The notes below the pieces were generated by a model. The model saw only the letters and a program-made list of their open reading frames with translations, had not been told where the DNA came from and searched no databases. A stretch of DNA of 17,812 bases, taken from the NCBI GenBank assembly GCA_963676075.2, contig CAXXNZ010000007.1, forward strand, positions 1-17,812, in the 5' to 3' direction. Of this stretch, positions 1 to 6,716 are shown one piece after another (position 1 is the first letter of the stretch; each line of letters starts with the position of its first letter). Source of the stretch: JAHJQZ01 sp963676075. Lineage in GTDB: Bacteria; Pseudomonadota; Alphaproteobacteria; Rhizobiales; Devosiaceae. A program made the position numbers and the translations under genes.

Positions 1-2
1 TC

Positions 3-1172
3 ATTCGCGTCGACGCGGGAGCGGACGCCGCTGAGTTGCTCGCCAATGCCATCGGGTCGTCGACATCGCTGACCGGCATCAATGCTTTCCTGAAAGCGAC
101 TGCCGCCGGATTGCCCAAGCCCAAGCTGTTGCTGGCGCCGGGTCTCGGCGCGGCGACGCCGACCGACGGTGTTGCGTCGGTGGCCGTGACGGCCGGCGGC
201 ACCGGCTATGCCGACACCACGACGCTGACCATTGCCGGCGATAACGGTTCCGGCGCCGAGATCGAACCCGTCATCGTCGGTGGCGTGATCACGGCGGTGA
301 ACATCGTCAAGCCCGGCGCCGGCTACACCGGCACGCTGACAGTCACGCCCGCCAATGCCGGCGGCGGTACCGGCGCAACCTTCACCGGCACGATCGGCAC
401 GGTGATGAGTGGCCTCGTGGCCGAGGCGATCTCGGTGGCCGAAAAACTCCGCGCGGTGTTCTTCGCCGACGGACCGGACGGCACGGATCAACAGACCGTC
501 CAGGCGGCGCAGCTGGTCGGCTCGAAGCGCGTCGTCTATTGCGACCCGCGCGTGCTCAAATCGATCGATGGCGTGTCGACGCCGATGCCGAGTTCTGCTG
601 TGTTCGTCGGTGCCCAGGCAGCTGCCGACAAGTCGAACGGCGTGCACTGGACCGGTTCGAACCGCCAGATCGCCGGCATCATTGGTACCAACCGCGCCAT
701 CACCTATGGCGAGCAGTCGGACTATCTCAACGAGAACCGGGTCAACACCATTATCAATCGCGGCCAGGGTTTTCGCACCTGGGGTGTGTGGACCTGCGCG
801 GCCGAGAGCGTCTGGCAATTCATCAACGTGGTGCGCACGACCGATGCCATCAACGAGGCGATCGAGAACGCCTTCCATGAGTTCGTCGATCGTCCGATGA
901 CCCGCGCCAATCTCGATTTTGCCGTGTGGTCCGGATTGCAGGCGCTGCAGAATTTCGAAAAGGCCCAGATGATCCTGCCCGGTTCGATCTTCAAGCTGGC
1001 GGATGGCAACACGCCGACGACCGGCGCGGCCGGCATCATCAAGTTCGTTATGGCCTTCGAGGTGCCGGCGCCGATGGCCGATATCCGGATCGCTGCGCAC
1101 CGCAATATCGAGATCGGCTACTCGCTGCTGTTCAACAGCGTGACCGGCGAGATCAACGTCGCGGCACTGTAG
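3..1172 (+). CDS. FI: Phage contractile tail sheath protein (P2 FI-like), 5' partial
   Basis: Subunit of the contractile sheath that surrounds the tail tube and drives DNA injection. The frame is open to the left window edge, so the true start lies outside. Directly seen: the C-terminal two thirds carry sheath-type sequence, including KLRAVFFADGPDGTD, the NENRVNTIINRGQGFRTWG stretch and the C-terminal segment ending in FNSVTGEINVAAL; these resemble P2 FI-type sheaths. An insertion of about 78 residues (nt 171-404) made of two Gly/Thr/Val-rich repeats sits between the conserved LLLAPG segment and the helix before KLRAV. A tail tube gene follows after 78 bases, which is the P2 order FI-FII. The family assignment is firm. 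The role of the inserted repeat domain is unknown; outward-facing decoration is an inference. Confidence 0.92.
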   Translation: MRVDAGADAAELLANAIGSSTSLTGINAFLKATAAGLPKPKLLLAPGLGAATPTDGVASVAVTAGGTGYADTTTLTIAGDNGSGAEIEPVIVGGVITAVNIVKPGAGYTGTLTVTPANAGGGTGATFTGTIGTVMSGLVAEAISVAEKLRAVFFADGPDGTDQQTVQAAQLVGSKRVVYCDPRVLKSIDGVSTPMPSSAVFVGAQAAADKSNGVHWTGSNRQIAGIIGTNRAITYGEQSDYLNENRVNTIINRGQGFRTWGVWTCAAESVWQFINVVRTTDAINEAIENAFHEFVDRPMTRANLDFAVWSGLQALQNFEKAQMILPGSIFKLADGNTPTTGAAGIIKFVMAFEVPAPMADIRIAAHRNIEIGYSLLFNSVTGEINVAAL

Positions 1173-1198
1173 CGCCGGGCGTCATCCCTCTTCCCTCC

Positions 1199-1229
1199 TG
1201 GCGGTGGCCAAAGTGCCGCCGCGCTTTTT
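1199..1229 (+). terminator. Possible attenuator hairpin between sheath and tube genes
   Basis: GGCGG (1200-1204) can pair with CCGCC (1216-1220) around an 11-nt loop, and TTTTT follows at 1225-1229. The stem is short and lies in the 78-base gap between two genes that must both be made in quantity. At most it is a partial terminator or an mRNA stabilising hairpin. Confidence 0.25.
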
Positions 1230-1250
1230 CTTGCACAAGGAAACACACCG

Positions 1251-1763
1251 ATGCCCGGAACCCTTCCCGCCTATGTGGTCAAGGACAACACCTTGTTCAT
1301 CGACAAGGATTCGAAGATCGGCCAGGTCAAGGAGCTGACCCTGCCCGTGGTCGAATTCAAAACCGAGGAAATGCGGAATGGCGGCATGATCAAGCCGCGC
1401 GAAGTCCGCATGGGCCTCACCGTGTCGAACGCTAGCTTCACGCTGGTCGGCTTCGATCCGCAAGTGCTCGGGCTCTATGGCGTTGCCCCCGGCACCGACA
1501 AGCCGATCATCGCCTACGGCTATCTGCAGGACGAGGATGGCACCGAGCATTCGGCGCGCTGCGAGATGATGGCGGCGCCGAAAAAGTTCGACCCCGGCAC
1601 ATGGACCCCCGGGGAGCCGGCGCCGGTCGAGACCGAATGGGCGGCCAACTCGTACCGGCTGTTCGTCGATGACGAAGAGGTCGCCTATGTCGACGACTTC
1701 ACCGCGCGTTTCGGCGGCGTCGAAGTTTTCCCCGGCCGCACCGACGCGCTGCGCCTGGCCTAG
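1251..1763 (+). CDS. FII: Phage major tail tube protein (P2 FII-like)
   Basis: Forms the inner tube of the contractile tail, through which DNA passes. The product is 170 residues, close to the length of P2 FII. The sequence opens with MPGTLPAYVVKDNTLFIDKD and continues with a beta-rich pattern including EEMRNGGMIKPREVRMGL, which resembles the tail tube family of P2-type myophages. The ATG at 1251 is supported by an AAGGAAA ribosome site 8-14 bases upstream (gcacAAGGAAAcacaccg). The gene lies 78 bases after the sheath gene and 32 bases before the tail chaperone gene, in the P2 gene order. No signal peptide or membrane segment is seen, as expected for a capsid-type structural protein. Nothing odd is seen in it. 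Confidence 0.92.
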   Translation: MPGTLPAYVVKDNTLFIDKDSKIGQVKELTLPVVEFKTEEMRNGGMIKPREVRMGLTVSNASFTLVGFDPQVLGLYGVAPGTDKPIIAYGYLQDEDGTEHSARCEMMAAPKKFDPGTWTPGEPAPVETEWAANSYRLFVDDEEVAYVDDFTARFGGVEVFPGRTDALRLA

Positions 1764-1795
1764 TTTCTCCACTCTGGTAATCGAGGAGACCTCGC

Positions 1796-2128
1796 ATGAC
1801 CGTTAATCCCGTTGTCATCACGCTTGAGGAGCCGATCACGATCGGCGAAGGCGACAAGGCGGTAACATATGAAAAGCTGACCTTTGCCCGCAAGCTGAAG
1901 GGCAAGGATTTGATCGCCATGGATGCCGTTCAAGGCAACACCAAGAAGGCCTTCGCCATGTATGCGTCCATGGCCGATGTGCCGCTCCAGCTGATGATGG
2001 AACTCGACACCGACGCGTTCGAAGAAGTCGCTCTGGGGGTGGCGCCGCTAATGGGAAAGCGGGGGCTGGCGATGTTGAAGGAGGCACAGGCCGACGCCGA
2101 GGGCAAGGACGAGCCGACGGTGAACTGA
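1796..2128 (+). CDS. E: Tail assembly chaperone (P2 gpE-like), zero-frame product
   Basis: 110-residue protein of the phage tail assembly chaperone class (P2 gpE / Mu gp41 type). Such proteins bind the tape measure protein during tail assembly and are not in the finished virion. Seen: a beta-rich start (PVVITLEEPITIGEG), then a helical region with KLKGKDLIAMDAVQGN. The start has a GAGGAGAC ribosome site just upstream. The gene sits between the tube and the tape measure genes, the conserved place for this pair. Residues 86-88 (ATG GGA AAG) form the exact lambda-type slippery heptamer GGGAAAG at 2053-2059, so part of the translation is expected to shift into the -1 frame; see the separate entry for the longer product. 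Family call is confident; the partner is inferred from family and position. Confidence 0.85.
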   Translation: MTVNPVVITLEEPITIGEGDKAVTYEKLTFARKLKGKDLIAMDAVQGNTKKAFAMYASMADVPLQLMMELDTDAFEEVALGVAPLMGKRGLAMLKEAQADAEGKDEPTVN

Positions 2129-2280
2129 CCTGGGGGCAGGTCATCGCCACGATCTGCCGCGTCCTCAATACCTCGCTGATCGATGCGCTCGAAATCGAAG
2201 GTATCGACCAGGTGTTGTACTGGTACGATCAGGCGATCTGGGTGCTTAAGCAGGAAGCACCTAAAAAGGGGAAGGGTTAG
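1796..2280 (+). CDS. E': Frameshifted tail assembly chaperone (P2 E+E'-like fusion)
   Basis: Predicted long product of programmed -1 frameshifting, about 161 residues: 88 from the E frame, then 73 from the -1 frame (join 1796..2059, 2059..2280). Seen: the -1 frame is open past the slip site to the TAG at 2278-2280 and has no ATG, GTG or TTG between the slip site and a late GTG-TTG pair near 2215, so it is unlikely to be translated on its own. Its sequence LTWGQVIATICRVLNTSLID followed by GIDQVLYWYDQAIWVL resembles the E'/GpE-type C-terminal module that precedes tape measure genes. Known: P2 makes E and E+E', and lambda makes G and GT, by the same -1 slip. The longer form is expected to bridge to the tape measure. 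The frameshift efficiency cannot be judged from sequence. Confidence 0.8.
2053..2059 (+). other. Programmed -1 ribosomal frameshift site GGGAAAG
   Basis: Heptamer G-GGA-AAG, phased exactly as an X-XXY-YYZ slippery site in the E reading frame (codons GGA 2054-2056 and AAG 2057-2059 re-pair as GGG AAA). This is the same heptamer as in phage lambda G/GT. It gives access to the -1 frame, which ends at 2280. A downstream stimulatory structure was not established. Confidence 0.8.
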
Positions 2281-2630
2281 CGCGGCGGAAACGGCCTGTA
2301 TGTGCCGACAGAAGCCTCCTGACCCTCCCGGTAAATCTGCAGGTATCCGTTCGCCATGACATGAACGACGTAGGTTGTGTCGGTCTTGAGCAAATTGATG
2401 GCGAACATGTTCAGCGGGCGCTCTTCCAGCGAGAACCCGGACACAATGGTCTTGCCTCCGACGTATTGCGTCCACTGATTGTCCGCGTCGAATTCCCATG
2501 TCTCCCCGCCGAGGGTGTTCACCCAGGCACCCAAAAGCACTTCTCGTGCCTTTTCGACGTCGACCGCTTGAGCGGGCGAGGTCGCGAGCACCACAGCAAT
2601 CGATGCAATCCACAGCAGTTCTTTTCGCAT
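2277..2630 (-). CDS. Small secreted protein of unknown function inserted in the tail operon (moron-like)
   Basis: 117-residue protein that I do not recognise. Seen: an N-terminal signal peptide, with Lys/Glu at the start, a hydrophobic core (LLWIASIAVVLA) and an SPAQA cleavage site, then about 95 residues with a beta-rich pattern (GAWVNTLGGETWEFDADNQW, QYVGGKTIVSGF). No cysteines or membrane segments follow the signal, so a periplasmic or exported globular protein is likely. Start supported by GGGAGGA about 6 bases before the ATG. The gene is on the strand opposite to all tail genes, overlaps the 3' end of the E' frame tail-to-tail by four bases and sits just before the tape measure gene. That placement is typical of a moron, a cargo gene expressed in the lysogen. 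Superinfection exclusion or a host-fitness function is possible but unproven. Confidence 0.7.
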   Translation of the reverse strand: MRKELLWIASIAVVLATSPAQAVDVEKAREVLLGAWVNTLGGETWEFDADNQWTQYVGGKTIVSGFSLEERPLNMFAINLLKTDTTYVVHVMANGYLQIYREGQEASVGTYRPFPPR

Positions 2631-2700
2631 TCGAGTCCTCCCGGCACTTCCGGAGGGACCGTAGCCGTTCGTTCAACTTTTCGAAATGGGGACAATTGTC

Positions 2701-4926
2701 ATGGCCCGCATGACGTCGGAGCTGATCATCTCGCTGATCGATCGGGTGACCGCGCCGTCGCGCGCCGTGAACCGTGCGGTCGCGAGTCTGACTCGTGCCA
2801 GCCGCGCCAATGCCCGCGCCATGGCGGCGACACGGGGCCAGATGATGGACTCCGTCGCGGTTGGATATGCGCTTGCCCGCAGCCTTTCCGCGCCCGTCGA
2901 TGCGGCGTCCGAGTTTCAAAGCGCCATGGCGGATGTGCGCAAGGTGACCGACTTCAATGTTGAGGGGCTGCGCGATTACGGCATGGAGCTTCGCCGGCTT
3001 TCCACCGGTGAGATCCCGATGGCGGTCAACGAACTCGCCGCTCTGTCTGCCGGCGGTGCACAGGGCGGTGTCGCCGATGCGGATCTGCTGCCGTTCACCG
3101 AGATTGCCGCCAAGTCGGCGGTCGCTTGGGACATGGCTGGCGAAAAGGCTGGCTTGAGCCTTGCCCATATCAAGACGGCTCTGCAACTGACGGTGTCCGA
3201 ACTCGGACTGTACTCCGACGCCATCAACCACCTCAGCAACAATACGGCGTCCGCTGCGTCTCAGCTGGTCGATTTCACCGAGCGCGTCGGCGCTCAAGGC
3301 GAGGTCTATGGCTTTGCCAAGGAGGAAAGCCTTGCTTTCGGTGCGGCGATGATCAGCACCGGTGCCGAAGCCAATGTCGCGGCGACGTCGTTCCGCAACA
3401 TGGGACGGGCGCTGACCAAGGGAGCCAGCGCGACGGCGCGGCAGCGTGGGGCGTTGCGCGAACTCGGTCTCGACAGCGTTGACGTGGCAAACCGCATGCA
3501 GGAAGACGCCGTTGCGACGACGATCGATGTCATGCAGCGCCTGCGTGAATTGCCAGAGGCCATGCAGGCCTCCATGACGTCCGATATCTTCGGCGACGAA
3601 GCCCGGGCACTGGCGCCGCTCCTGGCCAATCTGGACGAATTGCAGCGCGTCCTCGGACTGGTCGGTGACCAGTCGGACTATGCCGGTTCCGCCCAGGCAG
3701 AGTTCGAGGTCCGTTCACAGACCTTCGAAAACACGACGCAGCGCCTGAAAAACCAGATGAACGATCTGGCCATCTCGATCGGAAATGCCTTGCTGCCGTC
3801 GCTGACCGATACGGCCGACACCATCGGCCCGATCATCATGGCTGTTAGCGAATGGGCGGCCGCGCATCCGGACCTGGTTCGCAATATCATTCTGGCCACC
3901 TCGGCGCTTGTCGGCCTGCGCATCGCGATGATCGCAACGCGCTACGCCTTCCTGTTCATGAAGGGCGGCGTGATCGACCTGGCGCTCGGTATGACCCGGC
4001 TGGTTGGCGCGCTGTTGCTTGTTCTCAACCCGCTCAACCTGGTCAAGGCGGCCATGGTGGCGCTGCGCTTTGCCGTGATCGGCACCGGCATCGGCGCCAT
4101 CCTCATGGCCATTGCGATGGCCGGCGTGTGGATCTGGAAGAATTGGGATGGCCTGACCGCCTTCTTCCAAGGTTTTGGCGAGGGCGTCATGACGGCGCTC
4201 GAACCGCTCATGCCGGTGATCCAGCCGATCGTCGACGCTGGCAAGGAATTACTTGGCTGGGTGTCGGGATTGTTGGGGCCGATCGATGCGTCGGAGACCG
4301 AATGGCGCAGTTGGGGCGAGACCCTTGGCACCAATGTCGGGCAATCGATCCAGAGCGCGATCGACGGCATCAAGGGTCTGATCAATTGGGTCACCAGTGT
4401 CCCCGAGCAGGCCGGTGCTTTGGCATTCGATATCATGGCCGGCACGATCGATCCGTTCATGCAGTGGCTGTGGGACGTTGCGGTGAACGGCATCCAGCTT
4501 GCGGTCGATGTCGGCAAGGCGGCGGGAGACGCGGCCGGATCCATCGGTCAGGCTGTCGGCGATGGCTGGAACAATCTGTTCGGCGGCGGCAAGGCCGGCG
4601 GCGGTTCCGTTGCTTCGGGCACGCCCTATCTGGTCGGCGAGCTCGGGCCGGAACTGTTCATTCCGAACGCGGCTGGCGAGATCATGACAGCATCACGTAC
4701 GGCGCGCATGCTGTCCGGTCTCGTACCGACCGGCTCCGGGCGCTTTGCCAATGACAACGCGGCAAACAACAACGCCCCGGGGGGCGGCCCCACAGAGGTG
4801 CACAATCACTTTGGCGATATCATCGTCCAGGGTGGTGCGAACGCCTCGGCGGAGGATCTCGCTTCGGCCTTCGGCGATGAGGTTGCCGACCGGATCTCTG
4901 CGTCCTTTAGCGACGGGGGTGTCTGA
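2701..4926 (+). CDS. T: Phage tail tape measure protein (P2 T-like)
   Basis: Sets tail length and is ejected with DNA into the host. About 741 residues from the ATG at 2701. Seen: a helical N-terminus (LIISLIDRVTAPSRAV), a long alanine-rich helical region with FQSAMADVRKVTDF and later ALAPLLANLDELQRVLGLVG, typical of the tape-measure core domain, then a cluster of hydrophobic segments at about residues 397-480, and a C-terminal Gly-rich tail with GTPYLVGELGPELFIPNAAG, a motif commonly seen at the end of such proteins. I prefer 2701 to the in-frame ATG at 2686 because GGGG (2688-2691) lies nine bases before it, while nothing resembling a ribosome site precedes 2686. Its stop overlaps the next start (TGATG). 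Length is at the middle of the range for myophage tape measures. Confidence 0.93.
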   Translation: MARMTSELIISLIDRVTAPSRAVNRAVASLTRASRANARAMAATRGQMMDSVAVGYALARSLSAPVDAASEFQSAMADVRKVTDFNVEGLRDYGMELRRLSTGEIPMAVNELAALSAGGAQGGVADADLLPFTEIAAKSAVAWDMAGEKAGLSLAHIKTALQLTVSELGLYSDAINHLSNNTASAASQLVDFTERVGAQGEVYGFAKEESLAFGAAMISTGAEANVAATSFRNMGRALTKGASATARQRGALRELGLDSVDVANRMQEDAVATTIDVMQRLRELPEAMQASMTSDIFGDEARALAPLLANLDELQRVLGLVGDQSDYAGSAQAEFEVRSQTFENTTQRLKNQMNDLAISIGNALLPSLTDTADTIGPIIMAVSEWAAAHPDLVRNIILATSALVGLRIAMIATRYAFLFMKGGVIDLALGMTRLVGALLLVLNPLNLVKAAMVALRFAVIGTGIGAILMAIAMAGVWIWKNWDGLTAFFQGFGEGVMTALEPLMPVIQPIVDAGKELLGWVSGLLGPIDASETEWRSWGETLGTNVGQSIQSAIDGIKGLINWVTSVPEQAGALAFDIMAGTIDPFMQWLWDVAVNGIQLAVDVGKAAGDAAGSIGQAVGDGWNNLFGGGKAGGGSVASGTPYLVGELGPELFIPNAAGEIMTASRTARMLSGLVPTGSGRFANDNAANNNAPGGGPTEVHNHFGDIIVQGGANASAEDLASAFGDEVADRISASFSDGGV

Positions 4927-5366
4927 TGGCTGGTCCCGTTGTCGCGTCGCTCGGCCCGTTTGCGTTCACCGCACACGGCTTTTCGCTGACCAGCATCGAT
5001 CAAAGCCTGTCGACCCCTTGGCAGGCCATGGCGGTGCCCGGCGGTCTCGACCGGCTGCAATGGCTCGGCGGTGAGAGTGCAACCGCCAAGATCGATGGGG
5101 TTCTGTTCCCGGCCGAGTTTGGTGGGTTGACGTCGCTGGCCGGCATTCGGGCTGCCGCCGAGGCCGGAACGCCGATGCATCTGATCCAGATGGCGGCCGC
5201 CAATCTCGGCAATGTGCTTGCGTTGTTCGTGATCGAGGGGGTGAAGGACGGACAGACTTATATCGGTCCGAACGGTGTGCCGTTGCGCAACACCTATTCG
5301 ATCAGTCTCCGACGCTATGTCGGCGGCCAATTCACCTTCCAATCGGTTCTTACGGGGCTGTTCTGA
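4926..5366 (+). CDS. U: Phage tail protein gpU
   Basis: 146-residue tail protein of the P2 gpU family, which acts in tail completion or baseplate-proximal assembly. Seen: LGPFAFTAHGFSLTSIDQ near the N-terminus, an inner LDRLQWLGGESATAKIDGVL segment and a C-terminal GPNGVPLRNTYSISLRRY segment, all matching the expected pattern of the family, and a position directly after the tape measure gene. The start ATG overlaps the tape measure stop by one base (TGATG), which indicates translational coupling; the same arrangement links it to the next gene. P2 gpU is of similar length. No signal peptide or membrane segment. Confidence 0.88.
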   Translation: MAGPVVASLGPFAFTAHGFSLTSIDQSLSTPWQAMAVPGGLDRLQWLGGESATAKIDGVLFPAEFGGLTSLAGIRAAAEAGTPMHLIQMAAANLGNVLALFVIEGVKDGQTYIGPNGVPLRNTYSISLRRYVGGQFTFQSVLTGLF

Positions 5367-5572
5367 TGAAAACGGTCACGACGGTCTCCGGCGACACGGT
5401 CGATATGTTGGCGCGCCGCGAATATGGCGATGAGAGTGGCTTTGTCGAGCAGATCCTCGAAGCCAATCCGGGCTTGGCCGACAGGGGGTTGGTCCTGACT
5501 GCGGGCATCACCGTCAAGCTGCCTGAAATCACAGCGCCGGCCGAGCTGCCGACTGTCAGCCTTTGGGATTGA
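5366..5572 (+). CDS. X: Phage tail protein gpX (LysM-like)
   Basis: 68-residue protein of the P2 gpX family, small tail proteins with a LysM-like fold. Seen: GDTVDMLARREYGDESGFVE, then ILEANPGLADRG and ITVKLPEI, which is the typical LysM-like pattern (an initial GDT, a central NPG and a closing V-L-P). The start overlaps the gpU stop (TGATG), and the stop lies three bases before the gpD start. The order U-X-D is the P2 order. The protein is thought to bind at the tail/baseplate rather than act as an enzyme. Confidence 0.9.
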   Translation: MKTVTTVSGDTVDMLARREYGDESGFVEQILEANPGLADRGLVLTAGITVKLPEITAPAELPTVSLWD

Positions 5573-5575
5573 TCG

Positions 5576-6556
5576 ATGAAACCGCAAGCCCGCCTGACGA
5601 TCGACGGCCTCGCCGCCGGTGGCGACCTCATGGACAGGGTGCTGTCGATCAATGTCACCGACAAGGAAGGTGCCGGCGCCGACACCTGCAAGATATCGCT
5701 CAACAACTGGCCGCCGGCCTCGGTGCCGCGCAAGGGTGCGAAGATCCGCATCTGGCTCGGTTATGCCGGGCATCAGCTTGCCTTCATGGGCACGTTCGTT
5801 GTCGACACGGTCGAGGTGGTGCTGTTTCCGCACACCATGTCGATCACTGGCAAGAGCGCCGATTTCCGCGAGAAAATGAAAGAGAACAAGGAGCGACATT
5901 GGGACGAGACCAGTGTTGCCGACATCGTCGCTGCAATCGCCGCCGATCATGGTCTCAGCGCCAAGGTCGATGAGGCCGTCGGCAAGCATATCTATTCGTG
6001 GTTCGGCCAGCAGGACGAAAGCGACATCCATGTGTTGCGCCGACTCGAGCAGCGCCATGGCGGGTTGTTCTCGGTTAAGGACGCAAACCTAATACTGGCC
6101 AAACGCGGGGCAGGGGCCAATACCAGCGGCGAGCAGCTGACCTGCCTGTTGGTGACCAAGGCGAACCTTATCGGCCCGCTCAAGGTGAAGTATGGCGACC
6201 GCGCCGAATACAGCGAAGTTGCGGCTTATCACCAGGACAAGGGCAAGGCCGAGCGCGTCGAAGTGCGCATGCCGTCCTCGGCCTCGGCGGTGGCGCTCTA
6301 TCGGCTCGGAGAGCCGTTCGCCGATGCTGCCGAGGCGAAAGCTGCCGCCAAATCAAAGGCTGAGGATCTGAAGCGCCAGGCCGTGAGCTTTTCATGCCCG
6401 ATCATCGGGACACCGTCGGCGCGTGCCGGCGCACCCATCGGTTTCAGCGTCGGTTATCCCGACGTCGACCAGGTCGCCTTCATCATAGAGACGGCCAAGC
6501 ACGATTATTCGAAGAGCGGTTACAGGACCGCGCTCGACGGCAAGCTGAAGACCTAA
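5576..6556 (+). CDS. D: Phage late control / tail hub protein gpD
   Basis: 326-residue member of the P2 gpD family (late control D), the baseplate hub protein related to T4 gp27 and the N-terminal part of VgrG. Despite its historical name it is structural. Seen: an N-terminal beta domain (DRVLSINVTDKEGAGADTCK), the GKSADFREKMKENKERHWDE stretch, the SWFGQQDESDIHVLRRLEQR motif characteristic of the family, and a C-terminal GTPSARAGAPIGFSVGYP and FIIETAKHDYSKSGYRTAL. It starts three bases after gpX. It ends the tail module; the lysis genes begin about 150 bases downstream. A little shorter than P2 D but complete in its recognised segments. Confidence 0.92.
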   Translation: MKPQARLTIDGLAAGGDLMDRVLSINVTDKEGAGADTCKISLNNWPPASVPRKGAKIRIWLGYAGHQLAFMGTFVVDTVEVVLFPHTMSITGKSADFREKMKENKERHWDETSVADIVAAIAADHGLSAKVDEAVGKHIYSWFGQQDESDIHVLRRLEQRHGGLFSVKDANLILAKRGAGANTSGEQLTCLLVTKANLIGPLKVKYGDRAEYSEVAAYHQDKGKAERVEVRMPSSASAVALYRLGEPFADAAEAKAAAKSKAEDLKRQAVSFSCPIIGTPSARAGAPIGFSVGYPDVDQVAFIIETAKHDYSKSGYRTALDGKLKT

Positions 6557-6587
6557 ATCGCTGCAAAACCTGCTGGCGTGACCGATC

Positions 6588-6716
6588 GTGTTCGCTGACT
6601 TGGTGACCGCCGATAGGGTGCTTGCTCGCACCCTGGATCAAGACACCGTTCTCCTGATCACCAAGTACCAGGCTCACTTCCTTCTCATCGAAAATCTGGT
6701 TGGAGAACCACCATGA
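6588..6716 (+). CDS. Possible 42-residue small protein coupled to the lysis gene
   Basis: A short frame from GTG 6588 to TGA 6714-6716 in the otherwise gene-free gap between gpD and the lysozyme gene. Its stop overlaps the lysozyme start as ATGA, as in translationally coupled pairs. It encodes 42 residues ending in TKYQAHFLLIENLVGEPP, with a hydrophobic stretch before it (TVLLI). Third positions are about 60% G/C, lower than in the neighbours. No good ribosome site precedes the GTG; TTG 6600 and GTG 6603 are alternatives. It may be a leader peptide, a small lysis regulator or a chance frame. I do not recognise the sequence. Confidence 0.35.
   Translation: MFADLVTADRVLARTLDQDTVLLITKYQAHFLLIENLVGEPP
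6598..6666 (+). promoter_or_regulatory. Nested inverted repeats before the lysis gene
   Basis: Outer arms ACTTGGTGA (6598-6606) and TCACCAAGT (6658-6666) are perfect 9-bp complements. Inside them AGGGTGC (6615-6621) and GCACCCT (6628-6634) form a perfect 7-bp hairpin with a 6-nt loop. No T-run follows, so it is not a simple terminator. It could control lysis gene expression or be an incidental structure. Confidence 0.35.

Noticed and set aside
2691..2700. Palindrome GACAATTGTC directly before the tape measure start
   Set aside because: Ten bases with no partner site nearby; can arise by chance and has no supporting context as an operator.
1930..3297. Long minus-strand frame of 455 residues
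   Set aside because: It overlaps the chaperone, the secreted protein and the tape measure gene in antisense and resembles no protein; it is a product of GC-rich codon structure.
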